From the NCBI GenBank assembly GCA_947504725.1, contig CANNHN010000002.1, forward strand, positions 434,001 through 498,000: DNA of 64,000 nucleotides. The letters are read 5' to 3'. The notes beneath the pieces are model-generated. The model was not told the origin of the DNA, did no database searches, and saw nothing but the letters and a program-made list of their open reading frames with translations. The translations under genes were made by a program, and so were the position numbers. The stretch comes from Bacteroidota bacterium. Its GTDB lineage: Bacteria > Bacteroidota > Bacteroidia > 2-12-FULL-35-15. Below are positions 32,705 through 42,124 of the stretch, piece after piece; the stretch's first letter is position 1; each line of letters begins with the position of its first letter.

Positions 32705-35700
32705 ATGAAAAACAATTACAAACTAAAAACATACATAAGTCTGTTTTTATTCAGTTTCGTGGTACTGGTATCACAAATGAAAGCACAAGTGAATACCTAT
32801 GCTTTCTCTTCTTTAACTGTTCCTTATGCTGACTTGATTGGAAGTACTCCAACAACTGCAGCGGGAGATGATGGAACTCAATTCGGAATTGCATTGCCAT
32901 TTACATTCAACTATGCTGGAAATAGCGTAAATGTTATTGGTGTAGGGACAAATGGATGGATGAGAATGGGTGCGTCAACTACGATTGGTGCATTCGGGGC
33001 GTTTGCAAATAATATTAATGCTCCAGTAAACAACATAAATTTTGTTGCTCCTTTGTGGGACGACTTAAATATTACTGGTGGAACTATTTCTTACATGACT
33101 ATCGGTACAACTCCAAATCAAATATTTATTATGGAGTATAAAAATGACAGATGGTCTGGAAGTGGTTCTGGAACAGCTCCACAACAAAATTTTCAAACTT
33201 GGTTATATGAAACTTCAAACGTGATTGAATTTCATTATGGTGCAATGTTGAACGGAACAGCTCCATCAGCATCTATTGGGTTAACTGGTCCTGTAGTTGG
33301 AGATTTTATTAGTGTAACTCCAGCAGCGGTTCCTACATCTTCTATAGTAACAGGAAACAATACAATTGCAGTTGCAACATTTTTAACAAATGGATTGGTT
33401 TATAGATTTACTCCTGCACCTCCACCATTATGTCCAGCTCCTACATTATTAACTGCAACAGGAGTTACTACAACTTCAGCAAACTTAGGTTGGACTTGTA
33501 CAGCTTGTAGTGGAACATTTGCTTTGGAATGGGGTCCAACAGGATTTACGCCAGGGACAGGAACAATTGTTAACCCAGCAACATCACCAGTGCCAGTTAC
33601 AGGTTTAACCCCAGGAACAACTTACCAATTTTATGTTATTCAAGATTGTTCAGGTGCGGGAAATGGTTTTAGTTTACTTACTGGTCCTACCTCATTTACA
33701 ACTAAGTTTTTAGGAGATGATGTATGTGACGCATTACCATTAGCTATTGGAACAAATGGCCCATATAGTTCAGTTGGATCAACAATACAAGTTGGTGAAC
33801 CAGCGGCACCAGCAGGCGGATGTAATACACAAACAACATGGTGTAACAGTACATTGAATGGTTCTCGTTGGTTTACTTTCGTAGCTCCAGCTTCTGGTCG
33901 CGTTAGTATCGCTGCTCCAGGTTTTGACGATCAACTTGCTTTATACAGTGCTCCAAATTGTGCTGCTATTTTATCAGGGGGTTCAACTTTAATTGCTGCT
34001 AATGATGATGGCGCAGGATTGTCTGCTATCGTTAATCCAGTAAACTGTTTAACTCCAGGTGTAACTTATTATGTACAAGTTGATCAATACAGTGCTACAA
34101 CCGGAACATTTACTGTTGTGCTTACTGATCTTGGAGCTGCAGATCCTTCATTTACAGGTTTAGCTGCAGCTTATTGTGATAATGCTGCTGCAGTAACTTT
34201 AACTCCAACTGTAACAGGTGGAGTATTTGCTGGAACAGGTGTTACAGGAAGTTCATTTAATCCAACTACTGCTGGTGCAGGAACATATTCAGTTACTTAT
34301 ACTTTGAATGGATGTTATACATCAACTCAATCAGTAACGGTTAATGCTTCTCCAGTTGCAACTTCAGTAATTACTACACCAGTTTTATGTAATGCTGGAA
34401 ATGCAACAGTAACAGTTTCTGCAACAGGTGGAACTCCTTCTTATACAGGAACAGGCGCATTTACTGCACCTGCTGGAGCATATACATATACTGTAACAGA
34501 TGCAAACTCTTGTTCTTCTATAACTACAGGAACAATTACGGAGCCTACTGCAGTTGCAGTTACTTCTTCATCAACTGCTATTTTATGTAATGGTGGAACA
34601 TCTACTATAACAATTGCAGCGACAGGTGGAACGGGTGCATTAACTGGAACAGGAACATTTACACAATCAGCAGGAACAACAGTTTATACTGTTACCGATG
34701 CAAATTCTTGTGTTGGAACAACTTCAGTTGTTGTTACTCAACCAACTGCAATAACAGTAACTCCAACTTCAACTCCAGTTTTATGTAACGGTGGAACATC
34801 CACTGTAACGATTGCTGCTGCAGGTGGAACAGGAGCATTTACTGGAACAGGAACATTTACTCAATCAGCAGGAACAACAGTTTATACTGTAACAGATGCA
34901 AATTCTTGTGTTGGTACAGCTTCAGTAATTGTTACAGAACCAACTATGATTGTTGCAAGTTCTTCAACAACAGCTGCAATTTTGTGTAACGGAGGAAACG
35001 GAACAGTAACAGTTTCTGCAACAGGTGGAACTCCTTCTTATACAGGAACAGGTGCATTTGCTCAACCAGCAGGATCAAATACGTATACTGTTACAGATGC
35101 TAATGGTTGTGTTGCAACTACTAGTGCTACATTAACAGAGCCAGCAGCAATCGTTGTTAGTTCAGTTGAAACTGGTGTGTTGTGTTTTGGTGGAACATCA
35201 TCTGTTACCATTTCAGTAACAGGAGGAACTCCAGGTTACTCAGGACAAGGAACATTTGTTCAATCAGCTGGAACAACAACTTACACTATTACAGATGCTA
35301 ATGCTTGTACATCATCTTTAGCAGTAACAGTTGTTCAACCAGCAGTAATGGCAGCAACTTCTTCATCAACTGCAATTTTATGTAACGGTGGAACATCTGC
35401 AGTAACAGTTGTTGCAACAGGTGGAACAACTCCATATACTGGTGATGGTTCATTTACTCAAGCTGCTGGAACAACAGTTTATACTGTAACCGATGCAAAC
35501 TTATGTACAACAACAACAAGTGTAACCATTACTGAGCCAACAGCTGTGATGGTAATGTTTACATCAACTCCAATTTTATGTAATGGTGGAACATCTTCTG
35601 TAGTAATTACTGCAATGGACGGAACACCTGCATATACTGGCGAAGGGACATATACACAATCAGCAGGAACAACAGTTTACACTGTAACAGATGCAAATTC

Positions 35701-36376
35701 TTGTACAGGAACAGCTTCTGTAGCGGTTACTGAACCTGCTGCAATTGCAACTGCACAAACAGTCAACTTCTGTGGAAGTGGATCTTTAACAGTTGGGACA
35801 AGTACTTATACAACTGCTGGAACGTTTACAGATATTTTAGCTGCTGCTAATTCTTGTGATAGTACTGTTACAACTACCATTACTATTACTAACGTTGATG
35901 CAACAACTTCTGTATCAGGAGCAGCAATTACTGCAAATTCAGCAACAGGAACTTATTTGTGGTTAGATTGTAATGCTGCTTATGCTGCATTAACTCCTTC
36001 TGAAACAAATCAAATTTATAACTCAACTGCGAACGGAAGTTACGCTGTACAAGTTACAGATAACGGATGTGTTGATACTTCTGCTTGTGTGGTTATTAGC
36101 ACAACAGGAATTGATAACAATGGAGCAAATGTGTTGTCAGTTTATCCAAACCCAACAATGGGAATGTTTAACATCGCTATTGCAAATGCAAACATTGCAG
36201 AATTAGTAATTAGTATCGTTGATATACAAGGAAAAGAAGTTTTCTCTTCTGTAGATAAAAATGTAAACGGTGCTTACAACAAACAAATCAACTTAGAAGA
36301 AATTGCTAAAGGATTGTATTACATTAAAATGAATACAGGTACTGAAGTGAAAATCCAAAAATTGATTGTTCAATAA
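32705..36376 (+). CDS. T9SS-secreted surface protein with seven SprB-type repeats
   Basis: 1223 residues. Signal peptide 1-28 (ending KAQ). Then a beta-rich region to about 240, a fibronectin type III-like domain (CPAPTLLTATGV to TSFTT, about 243-335), a bacterial pre-peptidase-like domain (DDVCDALPLA to VVLTDLG, about 337-477) and an Ig-like domain with one Cys pair. Seven tandem repeats follow (about 555-1010), each 66-67 residues with two cysteines: LCNGGTS-type start, GGTPxYTGxG, TYTVTDANxC and TEP end. These look like SprB repeats, known from the gliding adhesin SprB. The last 80 residues (VYPNPTMGMFNI to KIQKLIVQ) are a type A T9SS C-terminal domain. Likely a cell-surface adhesin or matrix protein; monocistronic between two terminators. 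Confidence 0.93.
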   Translation: MKNNYKLKTYISLFLFSFVVLVSQMKAQVNTYAFSSLTVPYADLIGSTPTTAAGDDGTQFGIALPFTFNYAGNSVNVIGVGTNGWMRMGASTTIGAFGAFANNINAPVNNINFVAPLWDDLNITGGTISYMTIGTTPNQIFIMEYKNDRWSGSGSGTAPQQNFQTWLYETSNVIEFHYGAMLNGTAPSASIGLTGPVVGDFISVTPAAVPTSSIVTGNNTIAVATFLTNGLVYRFTPAPPPLCPAPTLLTATGVTTTSANLGWTCTACSGTFALEWGPTGFTPGTGTIVNPATSPVPVTGLTPGTTYQFYVIQDCSGAGNGFSLLTGPTSFTTKFLGDDVCDALPLAIGTNGPYSSVGSTIQVGEPAAPAGGCNTQTTWCNSTLNGSRWFTFVAPASGRVSIAAPGFDDQLALYSAPNCAAILSGGSTLIAANDDGAGLSAIVNPVNCLTPGVTYYVQVDQYSATTGTFTVVLTDLGAADPSFTGLAAAYCDNAAAVTLTPTVTGGVFAGTGVTGSSFNPTTAGAGTYSVTYTLNGCYTSTQSVTVNASPVATSVITTPVLCNAGNATVTVSATGGTPSYTGTGAFTAPAGAYTYTVTDANSCSSITTGTITEPTAVAVTSSSTAILCNGGTSTITIAATGGTGALTGTGTFTQSAGTTVYTVTDANSCVGTTSVVVTQPTAITVTPTSTPVLCNGGTSTVTIAAAGGTGAFTGTGTFTQSAGTTVYTVTDANSCVGTASVIVTEPTMIVASSSTTAAILCNGGNGTVTVSATGGTPSYTGTGAFAQPAGSNTYTVTDANGCVATTSATLTEPAAIVVSSVETGVLCFGGTSSVTISVTGGTPGYSGQGTFVQSAGTTTYTITDANACTSSLAVTVVQPAVMAATSSSTAILCNGGTSAVTVVATGGTTPYTGDGSFTQAAGTTVYTVTDANLCTTTTSVTITEPTAVMVMFTSTPILCNGGTSSVVITAMDGTPAYTGEGTYTQSAGTTVYTVTDANSCTGTASVAVTEPAAIATAQTVNFCGSGSLTVGTSTYTTAGTFTDILAAANSCDSTVTTTITITNVDATTSVSGAAITANSATGTYLWLDCNAAYAALTPSETNQIYNSTANGSYAVQVTDNGCVDTSACVVISTTGIDNNGANVLSVYPNPTMGMFNIAIANANIAELVISIVDIQGKEVFSSVDKNVNGAYNKQINLEEIAKGLYYIKMNTGTEVKIQKLIVQ
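34361..35743 (+). repeat. Seven tandem 198-201-bp coding repeats
   Basis: Unit starts, marked by the ttatgtaa- or tttgtgtaac-type codons for Leu-Cys-Asn, lie near 34385, 34582, 34780, 34981, 35179, 35377 and 35575, so the period is 198-201 bases. Units 2 and 3 are the most alike at DNA level (shared ggaacaggaacatttac and cagcaggaacaacagttta), suggesting recent duplication or gene conversion. Unit 5 has Phe instead of Asn after the first Cys. Confidence 0.88.
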
Positions 36377-36397
36377 GTTCTATTGAAATACAAATAC

Positions 36398-36432
36398 AAA
36401 AAGCCCTCTTCGGTTTTCGAAGAGGGCTTTTT
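36398..36432 (+). terminator. Terminator after the T9SS protein gene
   Basis: Perfect 15-bp stem, aaaaagccctcttcg (36398-36412) and cgaagagggcttttt (36418-36432), 5-base loop. One of the strongest hairpins in the window, 22 bases after the stop codon. Confidence 0.92.
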
Positions 36433-36445
36433 ATTTCTCTTTAAA

Positions 36446-36913
36446 ATGAAAGCCAATAAAAATAAATTCTCCAATACCATCAACTATAAAATTGATGCAA
36501 AGGAAGTAGATTATTTATACGTTAAGGATTCCCAAATTCTTGGCTCTGGAAAAGGATTGTATACTGCAATTCCTATTTATAAGGATGAGGTGATTACTTT
36601 GTTCAAAGGGGAAATACTAAGCAATGCAGATGCAAAAAGTCGTTCAATGAAAGGGAATGACGCCTACTTCATTAACTTGCTGGATGGAACAATTATGGAT
36701 TCCATGCATGTGAACTGTTTTGCAAAATATGCGAATGATGCTTTGGGATTTGTAAAAACAAAGTATAAAATCAATTCAAAAATATCGTTAGACGAAAACG
36801 ACAATGTTTGTATTGTTTCTGATAGAGATATAAAAGTAGGAGAAGAAATATTTTGCAGTTACGGGAAACCCTACTGGAAAAAATATAAAAAGAAGTTGAT
36901 CTTAGAAAAGTAA
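36446..36913 (+). CDS. SET-domain protein (putative lysine methyltransferase)
   Basis: 155 residues from ATG 36446; the longer frame from 36383 runs through the terminator hairpin and is rejected. SET hallmarks: GSGKGLYTAIPIYKDEVIT (SAM-binding N-terminal strand), NCFAKYANDA (the NHxxx-Asn pseudoknot, here NCFAKYAND) and GEEIFCSYGKPYW, with the Tyr of the ELxxDY-type C-terminal motif. Bacterial SET proteins methylate lysines, and some target eukaryotic histones. Here the target is unknown. The short form lacks pre-SET and post-SET zinc regions. It starts 14 bases after a strong terminator, so it needs its own promoter or read-through. Confidence 0.82.
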   Translation: MKANKNKFSNTINYKIDAKEVDYLYVKDSQILGSGKGLYTAIPIYKDEVITLFKGEILSNADAKSRSMKGNDAYFINLLDGTIMDSMHVNCFAKYANDALGFVKTKYKINSKISLDENDNVCIVSDRDIKVGEEIFCSYGKPYWKKYKKKLILEK

Positions 36914-37756
36914 TTATTGAAATACATTCAACGTCTTCCCATCAAAACTAGCATAAACCATGCTTGGATGCGAATCTAAATGACGAATATTCCCTTTGTT
37001 GTCGATTGCAATCGCTCCGCAAAAGCCATCAATTTCCTTTAATTCTGCAAACGTTTTTTCAAATGCTTTTTCAATTGTAAATCCATCCGCCACGCGAGTA
37101 ACAATTTTTGTTGCTACAGAAGCACTCACAATATCTTCTCCAATTCCGGTACAACTTACACCACAAAATTCTGTAGCATAATTTCCTGCCGTTGTTGCTG
37201 AATCAGAAATTCTTCCTGGTACTTCAAATCCTTTTCCGCCTGTAGATGTTGCGGCAGCAATGTTTCCATTTGAATCCAACGCAACACATCCAACTGTTCC
37301 TAATCGTTTCGATTCCAATTTTGCTTCGTATTCTTTTCTGCGTTGAGGAATTTCAGGATTAAAAAAATCAAACGTGTTGGCATAAGCGAATTTTGTTGCG
37401 CCCTCGCCTCCTAATACTCTATCCTCGGTAGTAAATAATTTTTCGGCAACACGAATTGGATTTTTTACATTTTCAATATTGATAACGCCACTGAATTTTT
37501 TGCTCTTCCCATCCATCATAGATGCACTCATGCGAATTTTCCCATCGCTCTGAATCTGAGATCCAATCCCAGCATTAAACAATTCATCGTTTTCAAGCTG
37601 CTCTACGGCATGTACAATCGTTTCTAGCGCTGTGTGCGTTTTTAAGTACTCGTATGAATTCATTACTACACGTTTCAAAGCATCTTGCTTCGCAATTTTT
37701 GTCTCCAAACTTTGTGATGACTCACTAAAAAAACCTCCGTGAATAATTAATTTCAT
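36914..37756 (-). CDS. Isoaspartyl peptidase / plant-type L-asparaginase
   Basis: 280 residues. An Ntn-hydrolase precursor that self-cleaves before a threonine: here Thr154 in RLGTVGCVALDSNGNIAAATSTGG. The N-terminal half has IIHGG and NAGIGSQIQSDG. Such enzymes split beta-aspartyl dipeptides, and in cyanophycin users they finish the degradation of beta-Asp-Arg released by cyanophycinase. The adjacent cphB and cphA make that the likely job. It is 44 bases downstream of cphB on the same strand and converges with the SET gene, whose stop is 1 base away. Confidence 0.92.
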   Translation of the reverse strand: MKLIIHGGFFSESSQSLETKIAKQDALKRVVMNSYEYLKTHTALETIVHAVEQLENDELFNAGIGSQIQSDGKIRMSASMMDGKSKKFSGVINIENVKNPIRVAEKLFTTEDRVLGGEGATKFAYANTFDFFNPEIPQRRKEYEAKLESKRLGTVGCVALDSNGNIAAATSTGGKGFEVPGRISDSATTAGNYATEFCGVSCTGIGEDIVSASVATKIVTRVADGFTIEKAFEKTFAELKEIDGFCGAIAIDNKGNIRHLDSHPSMVYASFDGKTLNVFQ

Positions 37757-37800
37757 TTGATTTTCTTTTATAACTTTTAACTTTCAAACATTGAACTTCC

Positions 37801-38670
37801 CTAAGCGTGTTGGCCTACATGAATTGTCATTTCGTGCTTACTTAAATCGTAATGATCAAATTTACTCATCACATGCACCACCATATTTTTAATTGAAATA
37901 GGTGTTCCCATTTCTACTTGAGTAAGATTGGTGTCTTTAATATGTCTTCCATCCACTAATATAATAAGTCCTGATCCAATTGCCTCCATTGAATGCCCCT
38001 TGATTAAAAGCCCCGTGTCTTCACCTAAACCAATTCCCAACGTTCTTGGATTTCCAACTACTGCTTGAAACAATCTTCCAATTCTTCCTCGGTGAACAAA
38101 GTGGGTATCAATAATTACATGATCAATTAATCCCAATCCACTTGTAATTTTTACTTCCCCTTTTAATAATGCTTCGCTGCTTGAACCTTGATAAATCATG
38201 CTATTAGAAGCTGCCGCTGCTCCTGCTGACGTTCCTGCATATATGAACTCTTCATTATTGTATTTCTCTAAAATCAAGTCATGAATGGCAGTTCCCCCTA
38301 AAATTGAGGTTAATCTCAATTGATCACCTCCAGTAAACATCACAACATCTGCCTTTTTGATTCGTTCGATATTTTCTTCTGCTAAAGCCTCTTCGCGATT
38401 TTCAATATGTAAAACATGCACATTCTTTGCTCCCAAATATTCCATTGCTTTTGCATATTCTGGCCCAACATCTTTTGGAATTTTTGATGCCGTAGTAATG
38501 ATCTCAATATGAGAATTTTCTTTGTGCTTTGATTCAACAATCAAACGCTTTAAGATTCCTGCTTCGAAAAAATTCAGATTTTTTTCAACTTGTTTGTCGA
38601 AATTCTTTTCTGTAAAACTTCCTTTGTCTACAGCCCCCCCGATTACGATTAGTTTACCTTTAGGATTCAT
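37801..38670 (-). CDS. cphB: Cyanophycinase
   Basis: 289 residues. A serine peptidase of the dipeptidase E-like fold that cuts cyanophycin into beta-aspartyl-arginine dipeptides. Visible: KLIVIGGAVDKG at the N-terminus, MFTGGDQLRLT, the nucleophile elbow YAGTSAGAAAAS with the catalytic Ser, and VIIDTHFVHRGRIGRL with a conserved His. Length fits family members. Divergent from cphA with a 231-base intergenic region, and upstream of the isoaspartyl peptidase, so the two degradative genes form an operon. Confidence 0.94.
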   Translation of the reverse strand: MNPKGKLIVIGGAVDKGSFTEKNFDKQVEKNLNFFEAGILKRLIVESKHKENSHIEIITTASKIPKDVGPEYAKAMEYLGAKNVHVLHIENREEALAEENIERIKKADVVMFTGGDQLRLTSILGGTAIHDLILEKYNNEEFIYAGTSAGAAAASNSMIYQGSSSEALLKGEVKITSGLGLIDHVIIDTHFVHRGRIGRLFQAVVGNPRTLGIGLGEDTGLLIKGHSMEAIGSGLIILVDGRHIKDTNLTQVEMGTPISIKNMVVHVMSKFDHYDLSKHEMTIHVGQHA

Positions 38671-38901
38671 TGATCTGTTTTTAAAGTAGTTGAAATATTA
38701 AATTCTTGTTAATTTTATATCATAAAAATAACTTTAAAACCAATATATAATTCGGAATATTTCTTTATTTATTAAGAGGTTATTGTGTATTAATTCCATG
38801 TACAACGAAATTTTCTTTGATTTCAGAAAATTTCCTTTTATCTTACATCGATTTGTGCCCAAATGGGGCATTAAAGCTACTCAAAACAGAAAATCATAGT
38901 T

Positions 38902-41523
38902 ATGAAAATACTTAGTGTACAGGCATTGCGCGGACCAAACATTTGGAGTGTAAGAAGAAAGAAATTGATTCAAATGAGATTGGATTTGGAAGACTTAGAA
39001 GCCCTTCCGACCAATAAAATCAAAGGATTTAGAGAAAGACTAGAGATAATGTTTCCTTCAATGATTGAACATCGCTGTTCAGAAGAAGTAAGAGGAGGTT
39101 TCTTTCAGAGAATTGAACGTGGAACATGGATGGGGCACGTAATCGAACACATTGCCCTGGAGACACAGTCGTTAGCGGGAATGGAAACGGGCTTTGGACG
39201 TACTCGCGAGACAAAAACACCTGGCATTTACAATGTAGTTTTTAGTTATATAGAGGATAAAGTAGGGCTTTTTGCTGCTGAATCAGCTGTTTTAATTGCT
39301 CAATCGTTGGTAGATAATGTGCCCTACGATTTACAAGCAGATTTGAAAAAAATGCGCGAAATCCGTGAAGATGTTCGTCTAGGACCAAGTACTGGAAGTA
39401 TTGTGGACGAAGCAGTTGCTCGTGATATTCCGTGGATTCGTTTGGGAACAAATTCTCTTGTTCAATTGGGTTATGGAGTAAATCAAATGCGTTTTCAGGC
39501 TACCATTACTTGCAAAACTAGTAGCATTGCTGTAGATATTGCATGTAATAAAGAGCAAACAAAACAGATGTTGGATGCCGCTTCTATTCCTGTTGCAAAA
39601 GGTGGAATCTGTGTGGATGAAGAAGATTTAGACCTTACTATTAAAAAAATCGGATATCCGATTGTATTAAAACCATTAGACGGAAATCACGGAAAAGGAG
39701 TTTCAATCAATGTAAATAAATGGGAAGATGCTTTGGAAGGAATGGCCTTTGCTCAAAAATATTCTCGCAAAGTAATAGTAGAAAAATTTGTTACAGGTTT
39801 TGATTTCAGAATTCTTGTTATTGATAATAAAATTGTTGCGGCAGCACAACGTGTTCCAGCAAATATAGTTGGAGACGGCAAACAAACGGTTCAACAATTA
39901 ATTGATGAAACAAACAGAGATCCACGTAGGGGTTACGGACATGAAAATGTATTGACCGAAATTACGGTTGACAGAGATACAATGGACTTGTTGGAAAAGA
40001 AAAAGTACACACTGGAAACGATTCCTCCAGATAAAGAAGTTGTTTATTTAAAATCAACTGCTAACTTAAGCACGGGTGGAACATCAATAGACGTAACGGA
40101 TATGATGCATCCAGAAAATATATTTTTAGCTGAACGTATTTCACGTGTCATTGGATTGGATGTTTGTGGAATTGATATCATGGCAAAAAATTTAACGCAA
40201 TCATTAAAAGAAAATGGTGGAGTAATTTTAGAAGTAAATGCTGCTCCTGGATTTAGAATGCACTTGGCTCCGTCAGAAGGATTGCCCCGCAACGTGGCAG
40301 CTCCTGTAATTGATATGCTTTATCCTTTAGGAAAACCTTCACGCATTCCTATCATTGCTGTAACAGGAACAAATGGAAAAACAACTACAACTCGTTTAAT
40401 AGCGCATATTGTAAAAAATAATGGATTCAAAGTTGGCTTCACAACATCAGATGGAATTTATGTTCAGAATCACATGCTTGAGAAGGGCGATACAACCGGA
40501 CCAATGAGCACCGAATTTATTTTGAAAGATCCTACTGTTGAGTTTGCTATTTTGGAAGTTGCTCGTGGTGGAATTCTCCGTTCTGGTTTAGGTTTTAGTA
40601 GATGTGATATTGGAATCATTACTAATATACAGGAAGATCATTTAGGAATAAGTGACATTCACGACTTGAAAGATTTGTCACGCGTGAAAGCAGTTGTTGT
40701 TAATAGTGTGAAAAAAGATGGTTGGGCAGTGTTGAATGCTGAAGATGTAAACTGTGTGGAAATTGCAAAAGATTTAGATTGCAAAGTAGCCTACTTCAGT
40801 ATGAACGAACATTGTGATGTGGTCGTGAACCATTGTCGCACTGGGGGGATTGCAGCCATCTACGAAAACGGATACATCACTATAAAAAAAGGCGATTGGA
40901 AAATGCGTGTAGAAAAAGCAACTCATGTTCCATTGACATTAAACGGAAAAGCAAAATTCATGATTGCGAATGTGCTTGCTGCTACTTTGGCTAGTTACTT
41001 GTGGGGATTCAAAACGGAAGATATTAAAACATCCTTGGCGACATTTATTCCAAGTGCCGCACAAACTCCTGGGCGAATGAATATTTTCAACTTCAAAAAA
41101 TTTAAAGTGATGATTGATTTTGCTCACAATCCTTCGGGTTATTTGGGCATTGAGGATTTCTTGCTAAGCGTTAACTCTACTCATAAAGTTGGTATTATTG
41201 CTGGAGTGGGAGATAGAAGAGATGAGGACATTAAAGATTGTGCAGTAATTGCTGCAAGAATGTTTGATCACATCATCATCCGTCAAGAAAAACATTTACG
41301 GGGAAGAACAGAAGAAGAAATTATTAATCTGATTATCGAAGGAATTAAATCGGTTGACAAAAAAGTGACCTATGAAATTATTCCGAAAGAAACAGATGCA
41401 ATCAAACACGCAATCAATATTGCAAAAGAAGGAACATTCATTACAGCTTTAAGTGATGTGATTACAAACGCAATTGAAGTAGTTCAACAACATTTGGATA
41501 AAGAAGTAGAAGAAGAGGTGTAA
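38902..41523 (+). CDS. cphA: Cyanophycin synthetase
   Basis: 873 residues, the standard length. It builds the nitrogen polymer multi-L-arginyl-poly-L-aspartate from Asp, Arg and ATP. Domain order: N-terminal glutamate-synthase-like domain (1-160; starts KILSVQALRGPNIWS), ATP-grasp domain (about 210-470; PIVLKPLDGNHGKGVSI) that adds Asp, and Mur-ligase-like domain (about 480-873; P-loop AVTGTNGKTTTTRL) that adds Arg. A later DFAHNPSGY motif is typical of Mur ligases. It is preceded by a 231-base gap in which I see no consensus promoter and is closed by a terminator at 41541-41576. A complete synthesis-degradation set lies side by side. Confidence 0.96.
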   Translation: MKILSVQALRGPNIWSVRRKKLIQMRLDLEDLEALPTNKIKGFRERLEIMFPSMIEHRCSEEVRGGFFQRIERGTWMGHVIEHIALETQSLAGMETGFGRTRETKTPGIYNVVFSYIEDKVGLFAAESAVLIAQSLVDNVPYDLQADLKKMREIREDVRLGPSTGSIVDEAVARDIPWIRLGTNSLVQLGYGVNQMRFQATITCKTSSIAVDIACNKEQTKQMLDAASIPVAKGGICVDEEDLDLTIKKIGYPIVLKPLDGNHGKGVSINVNKWEDALEGMAFAQKYSRKVIVEKFVTGFDFRILVIDNKIVAAAQRVPANIVGDGKQTVQQLIDETNRDPRRGYGHENVLTEITVDRDTMDLLEKKKYTLETIPPDKEVVYLKSTANLSTGGTSIDVTDMMHPENIFLAERISRVIGLDVCGIDIMAKNLTQSLKENGGVILEVNAAPGFRMHLAPSEGLPRNVAAPVIDMLYPLGKPSRIPIIAVTGTNGKTTTTRLIAHIVKNNGFKVGFTTSDGIYVQNHMLEKGDTTGPMSTEFILKDPTVEFAILEVARGGILRSGLGFSRCDIGIITNIQEDHLGISDIHDLKDLSRVKAVVVNSVKKDGWAVLNAEDVNCVEIAKDLDCKVAYFSMNEHCDVVVNHCRTGGIAAIYENGYITIKKGDWKMRVEKATHVPLTLNGKAKFMIANVLAATLASYLWGFKTEDIKTSLATFIPSAAQTPGRMNIFNFKKFKVMIDFAHNPSGYLGIEDFLLSVNSTHKVGIIAGVGDRRDEDIKDCAVIAARMFDHIIIRQEKHLRGRTEEEIINLIIEGIKSVDKKVTYEIIPKETDAIKHAINIAKEGTFITALSDVITNAIEVVQQHLDKEVEEEV

Positions 41524-41540
41524 GGGTGTTTAATCAGAAT

Positions 41541-41576
41541 AAAAAAGCCTTTTGAATTTCAAGAGGCTTTTTTATT
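41541..41576. terminator. Terminator between cphA and the convergent DUF2480 gene
   Basis: aaaaaagccttttga (41541-41555) pairs with tcaagaggcttttttatt (41559-41576) across a 3-base loop, one G-T pair. A and T runs on both sides make it bidirectional; it overlaps the DUF2480 stop at 41572. Confidence 0.85.
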
Positions 41577-42084
41577 CCTTCGCTTTTTTATACAAAGGAA
41601 CCGTAGAACAAGGTTCACCATACATAATACTTTTTGCAACGGGACGAAGCATGCTTGTGATTTGAACATACGCAGCTTTTGGAACAGGTAAATCACCACA
41701 ACCTTTTATAACAACGCGAGCGTCTTTATACTCATCAATGTTTAATTGATTTAATATTGATGAGTAAAGAATAGTTTCCAGAGTTTCTAAATCTCCAAAT
41801 ACTACTTTTTTCGCAACGGGTTCTAATTGTGTTGCCAGCAACATATACGCCCAGGTTGGAACAATAGCATCTGCTGAACAAACAAGGGCTACATATTTAT
41901 CTTTGTATTTATTCCAGTCTTCATTTTTAATATACTCTCTAAAATCTTTTTCACGCAAGATTAACCCTTGAAATAAAAGATCTTTTATATCAAACAATAC
42001 ACGTTCTCCCTGAGGATAAAAAGCCTCAAGGTCGATGGTCACTAGTCCGCTTTGTGAGACTTTATTTACAATTTCTTCTTCCAT
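41572..42084 (-). CDS. DUF2480 family protein
   Basis: 170 residues, soluble. Matches, from memory, the Bacteroidota DUF2480 family: VTIDLEAFYPQGERVLFDIKDLLFQGLILREKDFRE in the N-terminal half and VVIKGCGDLPVPKAAYVQ, with a conserved Cys, in the C-terminal half. The family typically sits at the end of suf iron-sulfur operons, which hints at a role in Fe-S maturation, but no activity is known. Here it is separated from sufT by a three-gene cassette, while the strand order is kept. Confidence 0.88.
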   Translation of the reverse strand: MEEEIVNKVSQSGLVTIDLEAFYPQGERVLFDIKDLLFQGLILREKDFREYIKNEDWNKYKDKYVALVCSADAIVPTWAYMLLATQLEPVAKKVVFGDLETLETILYSSILNQLNIDEYKDARVVIKGCGDLPVPKAAYVQITSMLRPVAKSIMYGEPCSTVPLYKKAKE

Positions 42085-42090
42085 TTTTTT

Positions 42091-42117
42091 GTCATTTCGA
42101 GCGAAGCCGAGAAATCC
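42091..42117. repeat. Family B repeat upstream of DUF2480
   Basis: gtcatttcgagcgaagccga and gaaatcc, a diverged copy between the DUF2480 start (42084) and the cytochrome c gene stop (42125). With the copy at 44828-44852 it brackets the three-gene cassette 42125-44800, both copies in the same orientation. Confidence 0.75.
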
Positions 42118-42124
42118 ATTCCAT

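Noticed and set aside
34361-35743. CRISPR-like direct repeats
   Set aside because: The period is about 200 bases, the units are coding and there are no unique spacers; they are protein repeats.
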